The translations under genes were made by a program, and so were the position numbers. A stretch of DNA of 21,109 bases from a virus. The DNA lies in IMG/VR virus record IMGVR_UViG_3300002231_001774, positions 1 through 21,109 of that record, one strand, 5' to 3'. Under the pieces are notes generated by a model. That model did not search any database. It was not told where the DNA came from and saw only the letters and a list, made by a program, of their open reading frames with translations. Position 1 is the stretch's first letter; each line of letters opens with the position of its first letter. Of the stretch, positions 1-9,669 are shown in pieces.

Positions 1-2793
1 GGTTTCAGTTATTGTGTAACCCTTTAGTCTTGAATGAGCGAATTCGTTTTTGTCATGTCTGAATGAAACACTATTCCGTGATGATGAATCATAGCCATCG
101 ATAGGGAGTATAAATCCGAGCATTCTGGAATTAGTATCGTCTGTATCAAGTGTACCTGCGACACTCATATTACCGCTAGCATCTAAAGAGAACCCATTAC
201 CAACCGATGATGCAGTGAATAATGTGGAACTTATATCTGTTGTTGAGCCTGTGATCGAAACATCTCCACCTGCAATAGTTAGATCACCTTCAAAAGTTGC
301 AGGGCCAACACAAGGTAAGTGATAATCTTTTGCATTAGTAGGTAGAGCAAAATCGGGCTTCTCAGAATTATGATACATTATCAAGAAAGGTTGCACGTTT
401 TGTGGTGATGTAGTTGGACTTGTAGGCATTGTACCAGATACAACGCTAAACGATCCTGCGATACTATCATCATTGACGTTGCTATTTCGACCTTTGTAAA
501 CTGTGAATGAGCCTCCACCAACCCAATCATTTAGTCCAAATGTTACTCTGTAATCTAATGCTGATCCCGTTAGCTCTGTTTCGCTATTTAGCGGTACGTG
601 ATAGAGCGTATTATCGGGGTCAGCATTAGTTATAGCCAAAACGCCTTCTTCTATAAGTGTGTTTACACCACCACTTATTTGATAGATAGATACTCTCATG
701 TTAGCAGTAGCCCCTACTGCTAGGTTATTTCCATTAACAGGTACGGCAATATGCGTTATTTTTGTTCTTTGCCCAATTACTGTACAGATCCTCATATTAC
801 CATTATTGACGTTATAAGAACCGTTTATATCTAAGTAATCTGAAGTAGCTATATTTGTGTAAGTATCCAGCTGTAACGATTCATTAGCACCTGGATTATT
901 TACTGATAGTACAGTCGCCCCACCTTGCACAATTTTATCTGATAAGTAACCTGCTGTGGTATCGTTTGCGGAAACTAAAGTCTGCCCGGGAACGGAACTA
1001 CTATTTAAGTCAATCTTAATGTTCCTGATATTTTGCTCGGTACCTGTACGTGTCTCAGTAATTGAGATCTCGGACCCAGCTTGGAATTGTATATAATCAT
1101 CACCAGTCCAGCTATTACGATTCCAGTTAACCCATACGGTTTGAGATAAGTCTGTTAATTCTATATATCTTAATGGATCAGTACCAACAGTACCGCCTAT
1201 CCATGTAATGTTAGACACTACAACAGAAGGTATTTCTAATCTTTCAGTCCAGAATTCTACTCGATCAGAACCACTTTCATTCTGAACGGTTGTAGCTGGA
1301 GCACCTTGAAATGTTAATTTGTTTTCGAATAATATTCTATTAGCACCTGCAACTAATGGGTTAAATACTACTGTGCCATTCAAGCTTATAGTCATGCCGG
1401 GATTTTGAATAGTATTGTTACCGTACACATCAATAGTAGCGTTTGTCCAGCTTAAGTCACCTCCAGTGTATATAATTGTTTTATTAGCTAAAGCAGTTTC
1501 TAATGCTACTTCTAGCTCAGCTTGAGTATTGGCATTTAAAACGTTAGACGCAAGCTGCATCCACATACCATTCTCATAAAACTGATGTTTACCATCAAAG
1601 TATGCATGAGCACCTTCTACTGGGGCAGCACTACCGTCACCTACTTTAATACCTTTGTCAAAAGATGAAAAAGATTCAGAGTTGATGTTTACGTTAGGCA
1701 TGAATAGTGTCTGACCTGATCCCTTAATAGAGGATAGAGTAACTTGACCATCATCTGATATTAAGCCTAATGAGGCATTACCATCTTGTGCCCTTAAGTC
1801 ATATGAACTATCTAGTGTAGAGTCAGTGTTAGTGTGAGTACCAGTATGTTTAGCATTACCATCAACTCCATCAGCCACTAAGTCTACAGTATCAGTGTTT
1901 AGAGCTTGTTTAGTAGTACCTACATTTCCTACGTTGATCTGAGTGTTTACAAAATCACCGGCTCCGCTATTTGCTACGATTGAACTCTTATCCATAACGA
2001 TAGCTTGTGCGCTGCCTAATGAGTCTTCTACTCGAAGTGCAGGAGTAGATGTGTTATCTATACGAGCTTGACCTTTTACATCGATCCCTAAATCATTTAG
2101 AGTAAAGACCTTAGTAGTACTAGAAGATTGCTCAAAAGTAACATTAGTACCACCACTAAGCTTATAAGTTGACTTAGCATTATCATCTGATACACCACCT
2201 ACTTCTGAAAGAGTTGAGGCGCTTATAGCGCTAGTGTTTACTTTTATATCTACAGAAGATCCTGCGTCAACTATATTGATCGACCCATCACTTGAGGTAA
2301 GTTTATTTACTAGAAAGTCTGGAGTTACATCAGCAGCACTTGCTAATACTTTACCATCAAGCACTACGTTCACCGTTAAGGTATCTCCAGAGGGATCTGT
2401 TGTGATGTCTAGTGTACAGTTATCACCTGCTAACAGTTTGTCGCTTAAAAAGCCTGATACGGGGTCAAGTGCTGATATGAATACCTGGCCAAGAGATGAA
2501 GCTGCGCCGCCAGTCGCATTAGCAACTACATTATCTGCACTATATCGAGGCACATCATTGGCATCTTTTACTATGATGTTATAAGGTAAACCATCTGCTA
2601 ACCAAATATCAGCAGAACCCTCAGCATCTAAGATTACTGGGTTATCGTTTGTGTCTGATTCTACTTGATCGATATAAGTAACACGAGGTACTGTTACAGA
2701 CCCTGCTTCATATGTGTAAACCTTGCCACCGCTTAATGGTGCATTGTTCGCTGTAAAAAATCTTGCTCTAATTCTTGGAAGTAAACTTGCCAT
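1..2793 (-). CDS. Tail fibre / receptor-binding appendage, partial (C-terminus beyond window)
   Basis: The frame is open from ATG at 2793 to the window edge (931 codons, no stop). A stop lies directly upstream at 2794-2796 and there is a good ribosome site (AGGAGA). Residues 1 to about 90 form a virion-anchor domain: RARFF at 9-13, PLSGGKVYTYEAG at 19-31, NPVILD at 51-56, then IWLADGLPYNI. This is the type seen at the N-terminus of many podovirus tail fibres and spikes. A motif of the form (F/Y)L-x-x-K(L/I) recurs at 115-120, 160-165 and 616-621, each followed by a short Gly/Asn/Thr-rich beta segment. A stretch near 384-411 and one near 420-500 look like beta-solenoid fibre sequence. Residues around 830-880 resemble the GDLTIAGGDVSITGS repeats common in fibre shafts. 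The role inferred is host binding at the tail. No catalytic motif is visible, and the missing C-terminus could hold a chaperone or receptor-binding tip. The gene follows the tailspike with an 11-base gap. Confidence 0.85.
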   Translation of the reverse strand, partial: MASLLPRIRARFFTANNAPLSGGKVYTYEAGSVTVPRVTYIDQVESDTNDNPVILDAEGSADIWLADGLPYNIIVKDANDVPRYSADNVVANATGGAASSLGQVFISALDPVSGFLSDKLLAGDNCTLDITTDPSGDTLTVNVVLDGKVLASAADVTPDFLVNKLTSSDGSINIVDAGSSVDIKVNTSAISASTLSEVGGVSDDNAKSTYKLSGGTNVTFEQSSSTTKVFTLNDLGIDVKGQARIDNTSTPALRVEDSLGSAQAIVMDKSSIVANSGAGDFVNTQINVGNVGTTKQALNTDTVDLVADGVDGNAKHTGTHTNTDSTLDSSYDLRAQDGNASLGLISDDGQVTLSSIKGSGQTLFMPNVNINSESFSSFDKGIKVGDGSAAPVEGAHAYFDGKHQFYENGMWMQLASNVLNANTQAELEVALETALANKTIIYTGGDLSWTNATIDVYGNNTIQNPGMTISLNGTVVFNPLVAGANRILFENKLTFQGAPATTVQNESGSDRVEFWTERLEIPSVVVSNITWIGGTVGTDPLRYIELTDLSQTVWVNWNRNSWTGDDYIQFQAGSEISITETRTGTEQNIRNIKIDLNSSSVPGQTLVSANDTTAGYLSDKIVQGGATVLSVNNPGANESLQLDTYTNIATSDYLDINGSYNVNNGNMRICTVIGQRTKITHIAVPVNGNNLAVGATANMRVSIYQISGGVNTLIEEGVLAITNADPDNTLYHVPLNSETELTGSALDYRVTFGLNDWVGGGSFTVYKGRNSNVNDDSIAGSFSVVSGTMPTSPTTSPQNVQPFLIMYHNSEKPDFALPTNAKDYHLPCVGPATFEGDLTIAGGDVSITGSTTDISSTLFTASSVGNGFSLDASGNMSVAGTLDTDDTNSRMLGFILPIDGYDSSSRNSVSFRHDKNEFAHSRLKGYTITET

Positions 2794-2804
2794 TTAAAAA
2801 TCTC

Positions 2805-5624
2805 CTAGGTCGGGAACGTGTTTGCTACGGGCTGAGTTCTAGCTTCACGCTGCATAGTACTTGTCTTAAACGATGCTATAATATCACCTGCAAAATCAGG
2901 ATCAGTAGCACCTTGATTTGTTATTCTAAAATCGATATCGATTCTAGGTGCTGCAAAGTTTGCTCTGAATTTCCAGAAGTCGATACCTGTTGTATCAGTA
3001 CCAGTATTACCGCCGTTATCACAATTAAGTGTAGCATCTGCGGGTGTACTTGTGTTACTGAATAAAATGAATTGCATTACATCATTAGAAGCATCTAAGT
3101 CTGATTCTGCTAGGTTTAGTGTGATCAGATAATCACCGCTAGACCACGTTGTCTGTCCTGATAACTTATCAAGTGCTACGTTAATGTGTGTAGTACCCAT
3201 GTACAGATAAGATAAGTTTCCGTAGTTCTCACTAACATCACACCAATCTTGCCCACTGTTTGTATTAGTCTTACCTACAGCAATGTATGGAGTCCTAGTA
3301 CTAGGATCACTAACACCATCACTAAACTCGTTATACTTACACACAAGTCCCACAGTATTACGAGGTGTAGCTGCTGTAAAATGTATTCGCGAGTCAAAGT
3401 TATCATCAGTTACGATCTTATTACCTGTAACCACTGTACTACCAGTGTTTAAAATCTCGATAGAACCTTTGTTTAAATAGTTATCTTTTATCGATCCTGA
3501 ACCAGTAGTGTAAATACTACAGGACTCTAGATGGTTATTAGAAACATCAGATAATGTAGCATCTAACCTGATAGCACATACAGCAGTACCAGATGCCTTT
3601 GTTCTAATGAATTCATTGTTCTTAACTGAGCTGTTTTGGCCATTATGCTTAATAAAATCGTAAGTAGTCAGGTCAGCACTAGTAATTTCAAACTCACAGT
3701 TATTAATTGCGAGTCTGCTTGTAGATGTTGAATCGACTACATCAGCTTTAGATTTTAGATCACAATTAGTAAATCCTATCTGACCACGTTCAGACTCGAT
3801 AAGAGTCATACCAGCAGCTCTAGACTCAAGTACCAAATTCTTACCTACAATACCGTGAGGAAATGAAAGCAGTGGTCCTGTAACAGCAGCATCACCCCAG
3901 ATCACACCATCAATCACAGGTACTTTTTTAGGAGTTACTATACCTAAGCTTGAAAGGATTGGGGTAGTTTTAAATGTACCACCACATAGATCTAATGATA
4001 CACGTTGAACATATCTAAAATTAGATGAATCGTTTGATAAAGCTACTTGTGAATAAGCGGATCTTATAGCATTCTGATTAGCAGTCTCAGATGTATTACC
4101 AGATACTGCACCGAACCACGGAAGTTTAACGTCATTTATGAAAGACATTTTATAATCAGCAGATACTAAGGGTGAGAATACTGGATAATTACCAGCACTT
4201 ACGTACCCAAACTCGATAAGGGAGGCAGTGGTAAATAATGATCCTTTCTCGAAAGACCAGTTAAACCTTAGGTGATAGTCGTTACCACGATCAGATGAGT
4301 TAACACCGAATGATAAGTTATATAAACCTTCAGCTACTTCGAACTCAAAATCAGTTGTACCGTTGTTAGTATTGTTAGTTATAAAGTTATTAAGAGCTGG
4401 TAGTACTTCATAGTTAGGATTACCATCAGTGATCTGAATCCACTTTGTACTAGCAAACAGCTCAATAAACTTAACTAGGTCCCAATCATCACCTACAATA
4501 ACAGGAGATGTAGATTGTACCTCAACATCTCCTAATATCCAATCAGCTCCTCCCATCGATACTGTAGTATCAGGTTTGAAAAGTACTGAGTATGGACTGA
4601 AATCCACAGATGAACTTAATAGTGCGTAATTTCCTTCTAGAACTATTCTATGTTGAGTACCCAAATTGTTTGTAAGGCTACCAAATAAGAAGGCTGAGTC
4701 TGTAGCTGCTGTGTCATCAGCATTCCACCATTCAGGGCGGACATCTGAAGGTTCTTTACAATCGATCTCTAAACCCATAGAAGGTCCTAGAGGTGTAGGA
4801 TTTACAAGATTAGTAAGCCCTTTAATGTTAACTGACTGGCAGTTAAATATCATTGTAGAGAAACCAGCTGCGTTTCTAAACACAACACCAGGGTATATCG
4901 TTACAGATAAGTCATTAACGAATGTAGTAGTAGAGTTTACCCAATAATCGCCGGCTAAATCTATCTCGATCTCTTTATAAGCTGATGAATCGCACCAGTT
5001 AATCATAGAACTAAACTGAGAGGCTACGACAAGAGAGCCATCGGAAGGAAACGCACCGAAAAGCTGAGGAGTAACTTTTTCTGATACTTGAGGTAACCAT
5101 TCCCACCTTCCGAAGGCTGGATCTCCACCGGGTATGATAATAGTTCCACCATTATCATTTACCCCAGAGGTACTATTCCATTTCATCCAGCGAGCTCCTC
5201 CGTCTCCACCTTCATAATATCCTGATACGAATACTAACTGGAATGTGCCTGCTCCAAGAGCTTTTAAATCTGCAATTGTTTCAACGAACTGAGTCGTTAA
5301 GATGTTTGAGTCAGCAGAACCAGGAGCTCCATCGACATCTGGATAGTTCCAATAATCTGCATATGTTGTAAGCCCAGTTCTTTCTTGAACTAGGATATCA
5401 TATAAACCTTCACCTAAGTGTATGCCCGTTTGACTTTCTACGAAACCTTCAATATCTAGGTTCTGAGGATTATCTGCAGGGACATCACCCGCTCTAGTAG
5501 TATAAACATCTTTAAGGGTAGTGTAATTTGTACCAGCCTCATAGAACCACACACGGCCTTCAAGTGGTTCACCGTTTTTGTCGAAGAATCTAGCACGTGG
5601 ATTTGTAAAGTTTTTAGTTGCCAT
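2805..5624 (-). CDS. Tailspike with N-terminal virion anchor and right-handed beta-helix
   Basis: 939 aa. Residues 1 to about 95 are the same anchor type as in the downstream fibre (RARFF 10-14, YEAG 28-31, DNPQNLD 51-57). Residues 114-178 match the linker found in many phage spikes: ETIADLKAL, then a GYYEGGDGG segment, NDNGGT and FGRWEWLP. Three beta-helix entry motifs follow: VTPQLFGA (184-191), VRPEWWNA (295-302) and LPWFGA (501-506). From about 610 to 805 there are short rungs ending in Asn-rich turns (NNCEF, KNNEF, SNNHL, KDNYL, TGNKI, KYNEF), typical of pectate-lyase-like solenoids. The role inferred is binding and probably cleaving a surface polysaccharide, as the P22 gp9 slot suggests. 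No catalytic residues can be assigned by eye. The ATG at 5622-5624 has a strong AGGAGG that abuts the conserved 31-base element. The TAG stop is embedded in the ribosome site of the next gene. Confidence 0.88.
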   Translation of the reverse strand: MATKNFTNPRARFFDKNGEPLEGRVWFYEAGTNYTTLKDVYTTRAGDVPADNPQNLDIEGFVESQTGIHLGEGLYDILVQERTGLTTYADYWNYPDVDGAPGSADSNILTTQFVETIADLKALGAGTFQLVFVSGYYEGGDGGARWMKWNSTSGVNDNGGTIIIPGGDPAFGRWEWLPQVSEKVTPQLFGAFPSDGSLVVASQFSSMINWCDSSAYKEIEIDLAGDYWVNSTTTFVNDLSVTIYPGVVFRNAAGFSTMIFNCQSVNIKGLTNLVNPTPLGPSMGLEIDCKEPSDVRPEWWNADDTAATDSAFLFGSLTNNLGTQHRIVLEGNYALLSSSVDFSPYSVLFKPDTTVSMGGADWILGDVEVQSTSPVIVGDDWDLVKFIELFASTKWIQITDGNPNYEVLPALNNFITNNTNNGTTDFEFEVAEGLYNLSFGVNSSDRGNDYHLRFNWSFEKGSLFTTASLIEFGYVSAGNYPVFSPLVSADYKMSFINDVKLPWFGAVSGNTSETANQNAIRSAYSQVALSNDSSNFRYVQRVSLDLCGGTFKTTPILSSLGIVTPKKVPVIDGVIWGDAAVTGPLLSFPHGIVGKNLVLESRAAGMTLIESERGQIGFTNCDLKSKADVVDSTSTSRLAINNCEFEITSADLTTYDFIKHNGQNSSVKNNEFIRTKASGTAVCAIRLDATLSDVSNNHLESCSIYTTGSGSIKDNYLNKGSIEILNTGSTVVTGNKIVTDDNFDSRIHFTAATPRNTVGLVCKYNEFSDGVSDPSTRTPYIAVGKTNTNSGQDWCDVSENYGNLSYLYMGTTHINVALDKLSGQTTWSSGDYLITLNLAESDLDASNDVMQFILFSNTSTPADATLNCDNGGNTGTDTTGIDFWKFRANFAAPRIDIDFRITNQGATDPDFAGDIIASFKTSTMQREARTQPVANTFPT

Positions 5625-5634
5625 GAGGCCTCCT

Positions 5635-5665
5635 ACTACTGTTAATCAGTATTAAGTTTAGTTAA
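5635..5665 (-). promoter_or_regulatory. Conserved 31-base element, copy A (tailspike unit)
   Basis: Read on the minus strand, this shares with the copies at 15872-15902 and 19794-19824 the invariant blocks TTAAC (positions 1-5), AAACT (7-11), AATA (13-16), TT (21-22), ACAGT (24-28) and T31. It differs from copy B at only four of 31 positions (6, 18, 19, 23). It lies in the 57-base gap between the largest ejection protein and the tailspike, four bases after a UUCG-loop hairpin. It ends exactly where the tailspike AGGAGG begins. I infer a phage promoter. If transcription starts just after the element, the leader would be only about 10 bases long. No sigma-70 -35 box can be placed consistently across the three copies. 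Confidence 0.6.
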
Positions 5666-5669
5666 GGAC

Positions 5670-5683
5670 AGGGCCGAAGCCCT
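5670..5683 (-). other. Hairpin with UUCG tetraloop at end of ejection-protein gene
   Basis: On the minus strand, AGGGC-TTCG-GCCCT forms a five-base-pair stem around a C(UUCG)G tetraloop, extendable by a U-G pair. The TAG stop of the 946-aa gene (5682-5684) overlaps its 5' arm. No U-tract follows, so it is not a standard intrinsic terminator. A 3'-end stabiliser or a transcript processing boundary is more likely. The promoter-like element starts four bases downstream. Confidence 0.6.
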
Positions 5684-8522
5684 ACCTCTCACCAGCTAGA
5701 GTATCTGCGTATCCACCTTTACCTCTTCCGAGTTTAGACTTCATTCCCTTCATAACTTCTAGCATCCTTGGATCGCTCATAAGACCTTCGACCTCCGATA
5801 CGCTCTCTTCTAAGTCCGGCCTTCTCTTAGCCTTTTTCTGGCGGACCTTAGTGGGGTCTTCCTCCCTCAGTACCTGCTTAGATACCTCTGCAAGTAGGCT
5901 CCTTACCTTGCCTTTCATAAGAGATGTTTTTGTAATATCCTTAGCCAGGATAGCTGCCTTAGTTACTAACCCTGGAGCACTGGCTGACCCTAGATAGTCT
6001 TTCCAAAAAGACCTGCTTTGTATCCTTCTAAGTACCGCAGGAGTAATGTAATCTACATTAGATCCTGTAACAGCCTGAATCTCTTTTTGTAACTTAACAG
6101 CATCTTCGAAAGCATTAGCTTTAGTAGAGATATCCATCCTACTAGATCCGATATTATCTAACCAGTCATCAACAGCAGCACCATCAGACAGATCAGGTAA
6201 CTTACCTTGTAATCCAGCAGACCTGTTAAGTTGTTCTAATTTAGATGCTATGTTTCTACCAGCAGGAGTTTTCTGTAGGAAGCCATTCACTGCTCTTTTA
6301 CGCATAGCAGATTCAGGAGTTACAGGAGAACCTGGGTAAGACTCTTTTAAGACATCAGCAGTTCTTACAGGCTCTTTAACAGCTCGTCCTGGAAATGGGT
6401 AATCGACCGGTAAATCTCCTGTAGATGATGTTACTGACTGTCCTGGATAACCAGACTTGATATCGCTTAAGATATCAAGTAGTCCAGTTTTAGAAGAAGC
6501 TCTAGCGATACGCTCTTTTAAAGTCTTATGATCAGCAGCGGATATTGTTGATGGTTGGAAACTATCAGACCATTCTTTGTACTCAGGACGGCCACTAAAC
6601 TGCGAGATTTTACCAGTGCCACCTAGTGGAGGCACATTATCACTTACAGCGTCCCTTAACTCATCTAGTGTTATATTGGCGCCCGTTAAGTCAGCAGTAG
6701 ATTCTAATGCGCTTTCACGAGCTGGTCTTGGTAAATTAAGAGACTCTTCAGCATACCTTAAAGGCATATTCTGGGTCGATACAAGCTCTGGACTAGCAAT
6801 CATACCTCGATTAGCAGCTCGTCCTGGGTGGTCGTAATCAGCAAATAGCCCCCACTCATACTTTACCTGATCTCTTACTTGATCGCGAAGAGCATAAGGT
6901 ACAGGAGCGCCCTCAACTAATTGTTCTTTTAGTCTCCTCTCTACTTCACCTTCCACTTGACCTCTAAGCTTATTCTTCTTAAGGATCTCAGCATACTCAT
7001 CTCCGACTCTAGTATCAAAACCGGATGCTAATCTATCAACATCAGATGTTAGTTGATCAGATCGAGTAGAAAGCTGACCTGATAAATCACTTAACTGATT
7101 CCTTCCGCCTGTTGAGGACACCTGACTTGGAGGAAGCATAGCTTTTGCAAGTTTCAACTCTTCATTTAGTGCGGCAGGGCTACCTGCGAGGATCTCCCTG
7201 TATAAGTCTGACCCTCCTGTTACTTTGTCTAACAACTTCCTAGTACCTGCAGATGCTAATGGAGCTGCAAGCGCGCCTAAACCACCCCCCAAGAGAGCGC
7301 CGGCAGTACTGCTTACTTCATCATCTGGCCGAGTGCCTTCGTAAGCTACATCTAGTCCTATGTTAGGTAGCTCTTTTACGAGAGACCCTAATAACTTGTT
7401 GCGAAGCGGCGCTGAAGCGCCGGCAGTCCTATTTATAATAACTTCCGCAGGTTCTATGAACTTAGCATAGCGGTTAATGCCACTCGCTATTGCCGGCATT
7501 AGTTGGCCAGCTTTTGATAGCCCGTATTTAGCAGCTCCGCCGCCAAAACCTTGGAACCCTACAAGCTCATCTACTAATTCTTGAGCACCTGTCTTATACT
7601 TATCTGGACGTGCGAACTCTTCCCAATAATCTAAACCCGGTGCATCTATACCCATAACTTTCTCAGCTATAGGCCTTAATGCTCGACCGGGTAAACGTAA
7701 TAAATCCTTAGCTCCGCCTACACCCTGTGAAAACCCTGAGCTCCCTTCTCGTTCGCGTCTTGAGTACTCAGGAAAAAATGCCTCACTCTTATCTGGTGAC
7801 CTTCCTGCTAATTCTAAAGCTTTATATTCAGCAGAAGGCATTATCTGTTTAAGGAATGGGCTTTCATATTCAGCTGAATATGAAGGAGTCCACATACCTT
7901 TCTGTTGTGGTGCAAGTCTTTTGTAACCTTCAGGATCCTGCTCTTTAAACTCTTCCAAGGTTTTAGGGCCTACTATTCGTGAAGGTATTTTGCCCTCAAT
8001 CAAGAGATCCATATCTCTATCACTTCTGGCAGCATCAATACCTTTAAAGGTATCTATTAACTTTAGGCCTTTTAGTAGGTTGTCTAGCTTCTTATTGTCT
8101 TCCATAGACTTAGTAGTACTAACGTTTCCGCCAGCAGCTATTTCCCCCCTAATAGCACTAATCATTCCTGGCAAATTCTCTCTGTTATTCCACAGTTTAT
8201 CGAAATCACCTCTATACAGACCTTTTAAGCTCTCTTTAGCGGTCTCCCTCATATCATGCCTCTGCTTACCCGTATACTTGGTTTTAACGGCTATAGCATC
8301 AGCTAATGACTGATAGTTAGGGAACTTCTTCTTAAAGCTCTTACTGATATTACCTTGGCCTTTCAATACTTTCTCAACTAGATCTCCACCATATTCTGGA
8401 TCATCTAATGCTTCGTTGAAGTCCTCTAAGGTAGGGAACATACTACGGTACTTCCTACTTTCCTTAGTAGCAATACCATAAATCATCTCACGTAGTTCAG
8501 CACTTGTTCTTTGTTTTATCAT
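5682..8522 (-). CDS. Large ejection (pilot) protein, P22 gp16 slot
   Basis: 946 aa. I cannot recognise a named domain, and the assignment rests mainly on position: last of three consecutive genes between the gp10-like adaptor and the tailspike, where P22 has gp7, gp20 and gp16. The protein is soluble, charged and helix-rich at its N-terminus (1-210). A Gly/Ala-rich, partly hydrophobic centre follows, with small-residue segments near 264-271, 322-350 and 405-425 that could meet a membrane. The C-terminus contains a basic run (RQKKAKRRP). A PGRA motif recurs three times (LPGRALRP near 277, and later HPGRAAN and FPGRAVKEP). No lysozyme or transglycosylase signature was seen. The role inferred is packaging inside the capsid and ejection with the DNA to help it cross the cell envelope. 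The ribosome site is GAGGAA and the gene starts 11 bases after the preceding stop. Confidence 0.65.
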   Translation of the reverse strand: MIKQRTSAELREMIYGIATKESRKYRSMFPTLEDFNEALDDPEYGGDLVEKVLKGQGNISKSFKKKFPNYQSLADAIAVKTKYTGKQRHDMRETAKESLKGLYRGDFDKLWNNRENLPGMISAIRGEIAAGGNVSTTKSMEDNKKLDNLLKGLKLIDTFKGIDAARSDRDMDLLIEGKIPSRIVGPKTLEEFKEQDPEGYKRLAPQQKGMWTPSYSAEYESPFLKQIMPSAEYKALELAGRSPDKSEAFFPEYSRREREGSSGFSQGVGGAKDLLRLPGRALRPIAEKVMGIDAPGLDYWEEFARPDKYKTGAQELVDELVGFQGFGGGAAKYGLSKAGQLMPAIASGINRYAKFIEPAEVIINRTAGASAPLRNKLLGSLVKELPNIGLDVAYEGTRPDDEVSSTAGALLGGGLGALAAPLASAGTRKLLDKVTGGSDLYREILAGSPAALNEELKLAKAMLPPSQVSSTGGRNQLSDLSGQLSTRSDQLTSDVDRLASGFDTRVGDEYAEILKKNKLRGQVEGEVERRLKEQLVEGAPVPYALRDQVRDQVKYEWGLFADYDHPGRAANRGMIASPELVSTQNMPLRYAEESLNLPRPARESALESTADLTGANITLDELRDAVSDNVPPLGGTGKISQFSGRPEYKEWSDSFQPSTISAADHKTLKERIARASSKTGLLDILSDIKSGYPGQSVTSSTGDLPVDYPFPGRAVKEPVRTADVLKESYPGSPVTPESAMRKRAVNGFLQKTPAGRNIASKLEQLNRSAGLQGKLPDLSDGAAVDDWLDNIGSSRMDISTKANAFEDAVKLQKEIQAVTGSNVDYITPAVLRRIQSRSFWKDYLGSASAPGLVTKAAILAKDITKTSLMKGKVRSLLAEVSKQVLREEDPTKVRQKKAKRRPDLEESVSEVEGLMSDPRMLEVMKGMKSKLGRGKGGYADTLAGER

Positions 8523-8533
8523 AAGTTCCTCGA

Positions 8534-9661
8534 TTAAAGATCCGCATAGGGGTCAACATATGTTCCGCCGCCTTTAGGCTTATCTAAGTCACCGAAGACT
8601 ACGCCGCCTGCAAAATCTGGGCGTTGGTCCTCAGTAGGCATTCTTACTCGGTACCTACCTAACTTAGAGTTTACTAAATCATCAATGGACTCTTGATAAC
8701 TAGCACCATCTCCTACTCTGTTAGAAGCCTCTGCTATGTTCATACGAGACTTAGCCTCATTCATAGCACCTTCATCTAAGGTATCTATAGCTGCATTATT
8801 AGCCTGAGCCACTGTTAGTAGGGAGTCATATAAATTATTCAACTGTCCTTCAGACATCTCAACTCCGCTAAATGCACCGTTGATAAAACCCTTGAACTTG
8901 CCCCACCAGCTATCACCAGCTATCTGAGCTATCTCGCCTTGCATTACAGCAGAGTCATCTAATGCTTTAACAAAGATCTTAATAGCCGCATTAACATTTG
9001 AAGGGTTGATAGTCTTATTACCTTCAGCATCAGTGCCAATAGATGTCTGCATCAAACGAATAGCTTTCTTAATCTCAGGAGAACCAGAGTTAAAAGCTTT
9101 GATATCCTCTCTTAGCGATTCCATAGACTTATCTACTACTTTTTGAACTGCTGCATAAGTATCATCTTCATCTGTTTCTAAGATGCCACGTTCTTTAGCT
9201 GCATTACGGATCATAGCACCAGTAATCTTAGTAGCCATTGCAACACCAGACTTAGCTTTGTATTCAGCCTCTAACAAACCCATCTCAGTAAGAAAAGGAG
9301 TTATTTTAGCCTTAGGGTTCTTTTCAAGAGCAGCCATTGCAGCTCTTGCTTGCTCTTTATAAGCTTCTAAGATCTGTGAAGGGCCTTCTGCAGATTGTGA
9401 ATCTCTTTTCATCTCAAATACTGACTTCTTACGTCCAGGTCCTTGCTTGCCGTACATCTCAAGAGCCTTCATAGGATCAACACCTGCTACGCCTGCTAAC
9501 ATCTTATTAATATCAGGCTTACCCGATGCGAATTGGTTAGCGAAGTCTTGCCTCAATCCATATGTCTTAGCTTCATCCATACCAGCTAAAAAGTTACCAG
9601 CAGTATTTATTGGGCCGGGACGCTTAACGCCGCCGGCAAGTAAATTATAATCGAAAGCCAT
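8534..9661 (-). CDS. Ejection (pilot) protein, P22 gp20 slot
   Basis: 375 aa, predicted largely helical, with no motif I can name. It begins with a Gly/Pro-bearing segment (GGVKRPGPIN at 10-19). A long Ala/Lys/Glu-rich helical body follows (about 90-330), and the end is short and Gly/Asp-rich (KPKGGGTYVDPYADL). There is no signal peptide or clear membrane segment. It lies between two other probable ejection proteins, with gaps of 8 bases upstream and 11 bases downstream, and has a good TAGGAGAG ribosome site. By synteny with P22 it is the middle ejection protein, which in P22 helps form the periplasmic DNA conduit. The assignment is by position and composition, not by a diagnostic motif. Confidence 0.6.
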   Translation of the reverse strand: MAFDYNLLAGGVKRPGPINTAGNFLAGMDEAKTYGLRQDFANQFASGKPDINKMLAGVAGVDPMKALEMYGKQGPGRKKSVFEMKRDSQSAEGPSQILEAYKEQARAAMAALEKNPKAKITPFLTEMGLLEAEYKAKSGVAMATKITGAMIRNAAKERGILETDEDDTYAAVQKVVDKSMESLREDIKAFNSGSPEIKKAIRLMQTSIGTDAEGNKTINPSNVNAAIKIFVKALDDSAVMQGEIAQIAGDSWWGKFKGFINGAFSGVEMSEGQLNNLYDSLLTVAQANNAAIDTLDEGAMNEAKSRMNIAEASNRVGDGASYQESIDDLVNSKLGRYRVRMPTEDQRPDFAGGVVFGDLDKPKGGGTYVDPYADL

Positions 9662-9669
9662 GTTCTCTC

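Noticed and set aside
2234-2584. Plus-strand open frame of 116 codons
   Set aside because: It lies wholly inside the fibre gene on the opposite strand. Ser/Thr-rich composition mirrors the fibre codons, and no neighbouring plus-strand gene exists.
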